Origin: Bacteroidota bacterium
Lineage (GTDB): Bacteria; Bacteroidota; Bacteroidia; Chitinophagales; Saprospiraceae
Direction: 5' to 3'
NCBI GenBank assembly: GCA_018222965.1
Contig: JAAEZH010000001.1
Span: 183,166 to 222,666, forward strand
Length of the DNA stretch: 39,501 nt
The first letter of the stretch is position 1, and the number at the start of each line of letters is the position of its first letter. A program made the position numbers and the translations under genes. Of the stretch, positions 1 through 7,370 are shown in pieces. The notes beneath the pieces were generated by a model that was not told the origin of the DNA, did no database searches, and saw nothing but the letters and a program-made list of their open reading frames with translations.

Positions 1-450
1 GACGCTGTGTTGCCCGAAGCATCTGTGACCGTATAACTTTCCGTAAGGGTTCCAACTGAAAATGTAGATCCGCTTCCCAAACCTGCTGTCTGAGACAACA
101 CCTCGTTTGGACAATTATCCGATGTGGTTACTGTATAACTTACTTCTGCTCCGCATACACCCGGATCGGTATCTACCGTAATATTGGCCGGACAGGTGAT
201 CGTCGGGTCTTCGTTGTCATTTACGGTTACCGTGAAACTACAGGACGCTGTATTGCCTGAAGCATCTGTGACCGTATAGCTTTCGGTAAGGGTTCCAACT
301 GAAAATGTAGATCCGCTTCCCAAACCTGCTGTCTGAGACAACACCTCATTCGGACAATTATCCGATGTGGTTACTGTATAACTTACTACTGCTCCGCATA
401 CTCCCGGATCGGTGTCTACCGTAATATTGGCCGGACAAGTGATCATCGGG
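1..450 (-). repeat. Two near-identical 243-bp HYR repeat units
   Basis: The units beginning at 1 and 244 are about 95% identical over roughly 205 bp (period 243 bp, 81 codons) and diverge near 450. They encode the same HYR domain twice. The older HYR units at about 960-1460 are much less alike, which points to recent duplication or gene conversion. Such DNA is prone to collapse in short-read assembly. Confidence 0.85.
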
Positions 451-3400
451 TCGATATTATCCTGGACAATTACCGACGTCATACATTCCGCTTCATCTTC
501 ATTTTGATCAACAACAAACAGGGATACTACAATATTTGCTCCGACATCAGAACAAGAAAATTCTGTTTGACCAACCAGATAACTATCAAGGAAGCCACAT
601 TCTGTTATACTTCCGCCATCCACATCTGCAACAGTAATAGCACCATTGCCCGTGGCATCAAGATCTACAATTACAGGATTTGTACAAATAGCTACCGGAG
701 CAGCACAGCAGGGATTGTCATCATCTGCTACGGTTACCTGTGTAGTACAACCGGCCGTATTGCCAGACGCATCGGTGATCGTTGCTGTAACCGGGATAGT
801 CATTCCTACATCATCGCAGGAGAACATATTGGGATCGAGAACGATGGTTGCCCCCGGGCAATTATCATTGGAGGCGGTTACAACTTCACCGGTAGAAAGG
901 GTATAGCTGTTATTGGCATCCAACTGAACCGTGAGACTGGTGGCACAGGAAATGGTCGGATCTTCTGTATCATTTATGGTAACTGTAAAACTGCAGGATG
1001 CAGTATTACCAGCGGCATCAGTAACCACAAAGGTATTGGTTGTAACGCCTGTCGGGAAAGTGGTCATACTGGCCTGACCGGCAGTTTGCATGACTGTTTG
1101 GCCCGGACAATTATCTGAAGTGGAAACAGAATACTCTACTCCTGCTCCACAAACTCCCGGATCCGTATCGACTGTCATATCAGCAGGACAGGTGATCGTT
1201 GGGTCTTCCGTATCATTTACTGTAACGGTGAAGCTACAGGAAGCCGTATTGCCCGAAGCATCCGTCACCTCAAAGCTGTTGGTGGTTGTTCCTATCGGGT
1301 AAAATGAACCGGAAGGAAATCCCTCAGTTTGCATCAATGATGGCGGAGTACAATTATCGGAAATGGTCGGATCCATGAAGAAGACTCCCAGACGCCCACA
1401 TAATCCAGAGGAGTTGCTTTCAATAATATTACCCGGACAGTTGATAGTCAGATTAGTCGGTAAGACTTCGATATCATCCGTAGCAATTCCGGTACAACCG
1501 TTTGAGTTGGTGAGTGAGTAGCTCAGAGAATGGGTTCCCACTCCAGCCACAGCCGGATCAAAATAAAAGTCCCGATTTGGCCCTGTAAGGCTTTCTGCCC
1601 CACTGTTGTAAGGACCACCGGAGAGGCTGTTGAAATCCGCATCAAAACCCGGGTTGCCTGTGGTTACATCGCCAGGAACTGTCACATCGGAGAAGAAAGC
1701 AGTTGCACTGGTAATGACGGCAAAAGCATTCATATTGCCGGCACTGGTAATACCTAATTCTGCATATGGAATTTTAACTTCAAAGCCTGTGGAATTGGCT
1801 ACGGAAGAATTGTCGAAATTCAACTCCACGGAGCCTGGAGAAAACAGCGCACCACCTCCATTTGTAACAGAAGGTGTACCCGGAGATAAACCAGGACCAC
1901 CAATATATTCAGATATTCCGGCAGGAACCTGTACGACATCCACAAACATATTACCAGCCGGGCCTGATCCGCCTGCATTCATTGCAAGCATATAATCGAC
2001 CTCCATATCAGATCGGAAATTCGGATTAGCGCCTCCATTCCCACCTGTATAATGCGGGCCACCTGGTACGCCAAGTGCTGCACCCGGTGCTACACCTGCA
2101 ATTTCAGAAAAATCGAGCCATATTCCGATTCCATCGTTGCCTCCGGAATCAGTATTGCCTGTTACGGCCAGATAGAGAAATCCATTTTCATCATCCGGAT
2201 AATAGTAGATGCCATTTACATCGTTGAATGGTCCAAATCCGGCATTGGCATTTTGCTTGGTTGCCATCGTGATCCAGGCTGATTCATCAGCAACTCCATC
2301 CAATGTAAATGTTGGAGCAGGATCTTCCATCACACCAGGGCCGGCATAAGATCCGCCGGAAGGCATACCTCCATCCAATAAAATGGGAGCAGCATCCTCA
2401 CAAACATCAGCAGGAGCTGTAAATGTTGCGTTTGGTGCTGCGAAAACTTCAATATCGTCACTCGCCGGACTCGAACAATTACCAGCCGGCGTATACGTAA
2501 TGGTATGAATTCCCACTCCTGCAATAGCCGGGTCAAAGGTGTAGCTCATGCCATTTCCTTCATCGACAACACCAGGGCCCGAATAAATACCGCCCGTTGG
2601 TGTGCCACCTCCCAAATTATTTTGTATACCAGCATTTACACAAAGGTCGGCAGGAGCAGTAAACATACCTGGGCTAACGGGGTCTACAGTTACAACGACT
2701 TCTACCGCATCGCTTTCGCAATTGCCATCATCGGCTGTCACCCAGATTGATTCCGGACTGGTGCCCGGGGTAGTTCCCGGGTCATAGCTCGCACCTGAAG
2801 TGATTAAAGTTCCACCTAAAGCGGGGTCAGCATCATAGTAATTGAAGGTTATAGCCGGAGCTGTTCCGTTTAATTGAATATCGTCAAATGCAATTTCTTC
2901 ATCCCCCGAATCCATTTGCACCCGAATTCGAATACTAACCAGGTTTCCGGCAGGAATACTTGCCATAAAGGTTTGAAAAGCTGGAAGTATCTGTGTCCCT
3001 TCTCCTCCATCACCATCACAGTTTGGATCATGGAAAAATGGCTCATTGCTTACATCAAGCGCACCATTACATTCCAGGTCAGGATTAAAACACAGTGCTG
3101 TTACTTCCGGTCCACCGTCGATAGAATAATAGACTTCTACAAAATCTGCATCGTCATATTCACTGCCTCCACAAGGAAGGTCATGTGCTGCAATTTTGAA
3201 GGATAGCATTACTCCTGTATAACCACTAATGCTGATGTTATTAATATTTAGGTCTTTATAATCAAGGCCATCCGGATTGCCGATGACAGAACCAGAATCC
3301 GTATCATCTAAATCCTCTGCGGCATAATAAAAGGCTCCATCCTGGCCAGTATAAGAGGCGATGGTGTTGACCTGGAATCCGGAAGAGGTATTTCCCAGAA

Positions 3401-4955
3401 AATAATCCAGCGTGGCAGCTTCTACCCGACCAAAATAATCGTCGTCTGTAGCTGGGTCAAAGAAATCGTTGGGAGAATCATATCTGGTTCCATTGCCATC
3501 TGTCTCAAAGCTTTCCTGAAAGAACATCCCTGCCATCCCACCAGTCGGTGTCGGCGTAATGACGGTACTTTGTCCTTCACAAACATCGATATTTGAAACG
3601 ACTGGTTCGGCGGGTGCCGGAATGACCTGAACCACATCTGAGGCGGCTGACTCACATTGACCGGCTGGTGTATAGGTAAGTGTATGAATTCCGCCTCCCG
3701 CAGTTGCAGGATCAAAACTATATGTCATTCCATTGCCGTCATCAGAAACTCCGGGGCCAGAATACACCCCGCCGCTTGGCGTACCGCCACCCAATCCGGT
3801 CAATGGCCCGTCAAATTCACATTGATCAGGGGGAGCTGTAAAGGTTCCGGTCACATTAGGAAGTACAGTAATCGTAAATGAGCCCGCTTCCAGGTCACAA
3901 CAATTAGCCATGCAGTCAATCCCCCCGATGGTAGCCGGGTTGGGATCAGCAGTTCCGGAAGTTAGATAATTGTAGCTGTAAACTGTATAGGTTCCCGGAG
4001 AACTGAAAACCAGATTGGGATTAGTTTGTACAGAAGTCACATTTAATGCTGCGTCTGCAATCAAAAACACCTGCGTATAAATGCCATTGGTATTATTGCC
4101 CGAAACCGAAACAGTAGAAGTTTCACCAGCGCAGATTGTTTCGGTTGTGCCACTCAGGGTTCCTGCTTCAGCTTCACAGGCCGCAGATACCATGTCTGCC
4201 TCCACCCGGAAATAATCAAAAGCAATTTCTTCGCTCCCGCTATCCATGCTTACTTCTATGCGAAGACTCAGGCTGTTTCCATCAGGAATAGCAAAAGAAA
4301 ATTCAGCAAATGTATTTGTGAGCAAGGTTCCCTCTCCCCCGTCACCGTCACAGTTGGGGTCGTGGTATAAAGGTTCATTGGTAATATCTCCAGGAATGTT
4401 ACATTCCAAATCGGGATTAAAGCAAAGTGCTTTTACTTCTCCGCCACCGTCAACATTATAGAATACTTCGATGTAGTCAGCGTCGTCGTATGTACTGGCA
4501 TTACATCCATCCGTTTCTCCCCGGGCAAATAGTCCGTAAAAGTTTAGGCCGGATGCATTTGAGATATCAATAGAAGAAAATACAATCTCTTTAGTATCAA
4601 GTCCGTCAGGTGTTCCAATCGCTCCACCCGTATCATCCAAATCTTCTGCAGCGTAGTAAAAACTCCCGTTTTGACCCGTGTATGAAGAATTGGCGTGCGT
4701 GACAAACCCGGAACTGGCATTGTTCAGATAATATTCCAGCGAATTGGCATTCACCCGGCCGAAATAATCATCATCGCCACCAGAATCCATAAAATCACTT
4801 GTAGAAGTGTAGCTGGCACCTCCACAATTCACGGTATTCCCACAGGTTTCAAAATCTTCCACCCAGATCACTGTCTGAGCAGACGACAAATGCGGCAATA
4901 GCAAAAGGAAAAATAGAGATACGACAGAAGTGTAAAAGGAGTAACGATCCTTCAT
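1..4955 (-). CDS. Giant modular HYR-repeat adhesin, 3' end beyond window
   Basis: An open frame of 1651 codons runs from the ATG at 4955 off the left edge with no stop. Residues 1-25 are a signal peptide. Then come a jelly-roll-like domain (about 26-250), an Ig-like domain (256-364), and Ig-like repeats with a GGxPSGGxYSGPGV motif (365-447, 752-838, 838-1165). A second copy of the jelly-roll domain (about 476-697, with DPNCDGDGGEGT in both) sits inside an Ig-like domain. A CBM9/DOMON-like domain (DGVADESAW, about 877-1122) splits the third GPGV repeat. From about 1166 on are HYR repeats of roughly 81 residues (DNCP, TDASGNTASCSFTV). HYR proteins in Bacteroidota are usually large surface adhesins or carbohydrate-binding proteins exported by T9SS. 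The expected C-terminal sorting domain would lie outside the window. The ligand is unknown. Confident as a secreted surface protein. Confidence 0.88.
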   Translation of the reverse strand, partial: MKDRYSFYTSVVSLFFLLLLPHLSSAQTVIWVEDFETCGNTVNCGGASYTSTSDFMDSGGDDDYFGRVNANSLEYYLNNASSGFVTHANSSYTGQNGSFYYAAEDLDDTGGAIGTPDGLDTKEIVFSSIDISNASGLNFYGLFARGETDGCNASTYDDADYIEVFYNVDGGGEVKALCFNPDLECNIPGDITNEPLYHDPNCDGDGGEGTLLTNTFAEFSFAIPDGNSLSLRIEVSMDSGSEEIAFDYFRVEADMVSAACEAEAGTLSGTTETICAGETSTVSVSGNNTNGIYTQVFLIADAALNVTSVQTNPNLVFSSPGTYTVYSYNYLTSGTADPNPATIGGIDCMANCCDLEAGSFTITVLPNVTGTFTAPPDQCEFDGPLTGLGGGTPSGGVYSGPGVSDDGNGMTYSFDPATAGGGIHTLTYTPAGQCESAASDVVQVIPAPAEPVVSNIDVCEGQSTVITPTPTGGMAGMFFQESFETDGNGTRYDSPNDFFDPATDDDYFGRVEAATLDYFLGNTSSGFQVNTIASYTGQDGAFYYAAEDLDDTDSGSVIGNPDGLDYKDLNINNISISGYTGVMLSFKIAAHDLPCGGSEYDDADFVEVYYSIDGGPEVTALCFNPDLECNGALDVSNEPFFHDPNCDGDGGEGTQILPAFQTFMASIPAGNLVSIRIRVQMDSGDEEIAFDDIQLNGTAPAITFNYYDADPALGGTLITSGASYDPGTTPGTSPESIWVTADDGNCESDAVEVVVTVDPVSPGMFTAPADLCVNAGIQNNLGGGTPTGGIYSGPGVVDEGNGMSYTFDPAIAGVGIHTITYTPAGNCSSPASDDIEVFAAPNATFTAPADVCEDAAPILLDGGMPSGGSYAGPGVMEDPAPTFTLDGVADESAWITMATKQNANAGFGPFNDVNGIYYYPDDENGFLYLAVTGNTDSGGNDGIGIWLDFSEIAGVAPGAALGVPGGPHYTGGNGGANPNFRSDMEVDYMLAMNAGGSGPAGNMFVDVVQVPAGISEYIGGPGLSPGTPSVTNGGGALFSPGSVELNFDNSSVANSTGFEVKIPYAELGITSAGNMNAFAVITSATAFFSDVTVPGDVTTGNPGFDADFNSLSGGPYNSGAESLTGPNRDFYFDPAVAGVGTHSLSYSLTNSNGCTGIATDDIEVLPTNLTINCPGNIIESNSSGLCGRLGVFFMDPTISDNCTPPSLMQTEGFPSGSFYPIGTTTNSFEVTDASGNTASCSFTVTVNDTEDPTITCPADMTVDTDPGVCGAGVEYSVSTSDNCPGQTVMQTAGQASMTTFPTGVTTNTFVVTDAAGNTASCSFTVTINDTEDPTISCATSLTVQLDANNSYTLSTGEVVTASNDNCPGATIVLDPNMFSCDDVGMTIPVTATITDASGNTAGCTTQVTVADDDNPCCAAPVAICTNPVIVDLDATGNGAITVADVDGGSITECGFLDSYLVGQTEFSCSDVGANIVVSLFVVDQNEDEAECMTSVIVQDNIDPMITCPANITVDTDPGVCGAVVSYTVTTSDNCPNEVLSQTAGLGSGSTFSVGTLTESYTVTDASGNTASCSFTVTVNDNEDPTITCPANITVDTDPGVCGAEVSYTVTTSDNCPNEVLSQTAGLGSGSTFSVGTLTESYTVTDASGNTA

Positions 4956-5200
4956 GGGAGACTATAATTTGTTGTGACGGATTATCAGGCAAGTAAGTGG
5001 AAGTCCTGTGATCCTGTTAATTGGGGGCGAAACAGGAAAATGGCAGAACCGGACACAAACTGGCCTATCTCAACAAAAATAACCGAAAAACCTGTTCAAG
5101 CAGAATTATTTACCTCATTTAGTCAAAAAAGATCCTCAAATAGGTAATAATACCCTTCAATAGGGAGTAAGGAAGGTGGGAAGCCCTAAATTTTCTTCAA

Positions 5201-6160
5201 TTAGTGAATCTTTTTGATCGGTTTTTTCTTGATCATCCCACCTTTTGTATCCTTGATAGAGGACATGATGATGAATGCTTCCTCATCTACTTTCTCCAAT
5301 TCCGTTTTCAGACGAGCCATTTCCAGTCGGGTGATAACCGTATAAACGATATCGGTCTCCTGTAAATCTTCCCCGTTTTTGGAGTACCCTCTTCTACCCC
5401 GATAGATCGTACAGCCCCTTCCCATGGACTCCGTTATAGCGAGCCGCATTTCCTCACTCTTTTCGGAAATAATAGTAACACCAATGTATTCCTCTATACC
5501 ATCAATTACAAAATCAATGGTCCGCGATGCTGCGAAATAGGTTAGAATGGCATACAGCGCAATTTCCGTAGAAAAGATATAGGCAACCACCGAAAAAATG
5601 ATCAAATTAAAAATGAGAATTACATTGCCCACCGATAAGCTGGTTTTCCGACTCAGGTAAATGGCCAACACTTCTGTACCGTCCAGTATAGCCCCTCCCC
5701 GGATGGCAAGACCGATCCCCAGTCCCACAAAAAAACCGCCAAAGGCTGCTACCAGAATAGGATCCTCCGTTACAGAAGGAAAATGGAAAAAGTGAACACC
5801 AATGGAAAGCAGGGTTATTCCCAGCACACTTTTCATGGCAAACTTCTTTCCGATTACGGAATATGCCAGAACCACAAAAGGCAAATTGAAAATAATGATA
5901 AACCAGGACACCTCAATATTGGTCAATTCTGTGGCAATTAACGAAACGCCTACTATCCCTCCGTCGATAAAGGAGTTTGGAATCAGAAATCCGGCAAGAC
6001 CAAAAGTAGTGGAAGCTATCCCGAGCAGGAGGGTAAATATCTCGAGAACTTCATGCTGAAACTCTATGTGTGAACTCCTGCTTGAGTCGGAATGCCCGGA
6101 ATTTTGATTGATAACAGCATCTGCGGGTGCTTCGCTAAATAGTCGGTGTAATAACTGCAT
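5201..6160 (-). CDS. YitT family membrane protein (DUF161/DUF2179)
   Basis: The 319-residue protein has a polar N-terminus of about 40 residues, then five or six hydrophobic segments (about 40-205) with the family pattern FGLAGFLIPNSFIDGGIVGVS. A soluble C-terminal DUF2179 domain (about 222-305) contains the typical RGCTIYRGRRGYS and ITRLEMARLK stretches. YitT proteins are widespread inner-membrane proteins of unresolved transport function. The only good start is the ATG at 6160, since the next in-frame Met is inside the membrane domain. A hairpin terminator belonging to the upstream phytase gene ends only about 18 bp before this start, leaving little space for a separate promoter. Family assignment is firm; function is unknown. 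Confidence 0.88.
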   Translation of the reverse strand: MQLLHRLFSEAPADAVINQNSGHSDSSRSSHIEFQHEVLEIFTLLLGIASTTFGLAGFLIPNSFIDGGIVGVSLIATELTNIEVSWFIIIFNLPFVVLAYSVIGKKFAMKSVLGITLLSIGVHFFHFPSVTEDPILVAAFGGFFVGLGIGLAIRGGAILDGTEVLAIYLSRKTSLSVGNVILIFNLIIFSVVAYIFSTEIALYAILTYFAASRTIDFVIDGIEEYIGVTIISEKSEEMRLAITESMGRGCTIYRGRRGYSKNGEDLQETDIVYTVITRLEMARLKTELEKVDEEAFIIMSSIKDTKGGMIKKKPIKKIH

Positions 6161-6178
6161 AGGTCCTGGCTTTAAATG

Positions 6179-6211
6179 AAAAAACCTGCCTCGATTTCAG
6201 GCAGGCTTTTT
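6179..6211 (-). terminator. Intrinsic terminator after phytase gene
   Basis: On the minus strand the stem GCCTGCC/GGCAGGT (arms 6200-6205 and 6185-6190, 9-nt loop) is followed by six T. The opposite side also ends in a T run, so it may act in both directions. It lies about 50 bp past the phytase stop. Confidence 0.75.
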
Positions 6212-6238
6212 CAAAGAACCCTGTCAGACGAACTAAAG

Positions 6239-6247
6239 TTCGCCGAA
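6239..6247. repeat. TTCGCCGAA palindromic motif
   Basis: One of eight TTCG(C/G)CGAA sites in the window (see findings). This copy lies between the phytase stop and its terminator. Confidence 0.6.
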
Positions 6248-6263
6248 AGGCAAAAACAAAGGG

Positions 6264-7301
6264 CTAATAACCAAACAACCTTAAGTCGTAAAAATGAAAC
6301 ACCCTGCCTTCAGACATGGCTACAAAAACCCCTTTGGGATATTGAGGTGATAAACTATCGGGATAAACCTCACAACCATCTGTTTCTATGGTAGATGCCA
6401 GCCAACGATCACTCATCTTAGGTTCTCCCTTTTCTTGCAAATCATATACCACGAAACTGTGATCCTGCTGATCGGAAACAATGACTTTAGTTGCGCCTTT
6501 TCTTTTCCAAAGGGCAATGCCTTCCCGATCTTCGGTAAAATCATTTTGACCAAATAACAACAGCTCAGAATTAGAAGAATCCGGATGTGCATAATAAACA
6601 CGGATGCCGGTTGATTCGTCTGAATAATATACCTTTCCTGCTTCGTCATCTACGGCAATGGCTTCAATTTCAGCATCACCGCTGTAGTAGCCAAACTTGC
6701 GCACAAGCTCACCTCTTACCCGATCCAGGGAATCCACTTTCAATTCGTATTGCCACAGGTAAGTACCGTCTTTTGGCCCCGCCTTTCGGCTAATAATGGC
6801 ATAAACAATGCCGGTAGACGGGTTCTTGTAAAGTGCGACCCCCATCGGAGCGTCAAACTCCTCTTCTGTTTCTCCTTCAAAAACAGGGATACCTGCGCCA
6901 TCTACATATTGCATTTGAGGCACACTTAACACCCGTAATTTATTGGTATATCGTTCGGTAAAAACAGCAATATCAATAGTATCCTCCTGGCGAATTAAAC
7001 CATACTCAACGTCGATGTTATTCGGACGGGCAACCGGGCTTACCGTTTTATTTCGAATTATCTTACCAGCCAAATCAAAAACAAAAATTGCGCCAAGGCT
7101 ATCCTTGTCAGTCCCTAAAATCAGGCTTTTGGAATAATCTTTTTTATTCACCCAAATAGCCGGATCGTCAGAATCATGTGGCAAGGAATCGGTTACTGTA
7201 GTAGGTTGAATACGCGTTTCTTCTTTAGTTTCCGGAGCTTCCTGCTCTGCCTGTTGACAGGCCACAAAAACCAAAAGAAATAAAAATAAAAATCGATTCA
7301 T
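6264..7301 (-). CDS. Beta-propeller phytase lipoprotein (3-phytase)
   Basis: The 345-residue protein starts at the ATG at 7301, which places a lipoprotein signal with lipobox VFVAC (Cys15) at its very N-terminus; the frame also extends 11 codons upstream. It matches beta-propeller phytases through HDSDDPAIWVNKKD, LILGTDK, GAIFVFDLAGK and RPNNIDVEYGL, and has the usual length of about 350. These calcium-dependent enzymes remove phosphates from phytate (myo-inositol hexakisphosphate). The lipobox suggests attachment to the outer membrane or cell surface. The gene is 69 bp downstream of a TonB-dependent receptor on the same strand, which suggests joint use of released inositol phosphates or phosphate. 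Assignment is confident; the exact phosphate position attacked is not visible. Confidence 0.88.
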   Translation of the reverse strand: MNRFLFLFLLVFVACQQAEQEAPETKEETRIQPTTVTDSLPHDSDDPAIWVNKKDYSKSLILGTDKDSLGAIFVFDLAGKIIRNKTVSPVARPNNIDVEYGLIRQEDTIDIAVFTERYTNKLRVLSVPQMQYVDGAGIPVFEGETEEEFDAPMGVALYKNPSTGIVYAIISRKAGPKDGTYLWQYELKVDSLDRVRGELVRKFGYYSGDAEIEAIAVDDEAGKVYYSDESTGIRVYYAHPDSSNSELLLFGQNDFTEDREGIALWKRKGATKVIVSDQQDHSFVVYDLQEKGEPKMSDRWLASTIETDGCEVYPDSLSPQYPKGVFVAMSEGRVFHFYDLRLFGY

Positions 7302-7370
7302 ATTATGGCTTAAAAAACGAAGACAGCTATGCAAATAAAATCAACACAACTGTCTTCGAATTAGAAAGAA

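Noticed and set aside
504-4901. Many plus-strand and alternate minus-strand ORFs of 60-200 codons inside the adhesin region
   Set aside because: They lie over the continuous 1651-codon minus-strand frame and have low-complexity, Cys/Ile-rich translations typical of antisense shadows.
5100-5160. A promoter for the giant adhesin around TACCTATTTG on the minus strand
   Set aside because: The -7-like box has wrong spacing (TTG only 15 bp away), so it does not fit the Bacteroidota consensus well enough.
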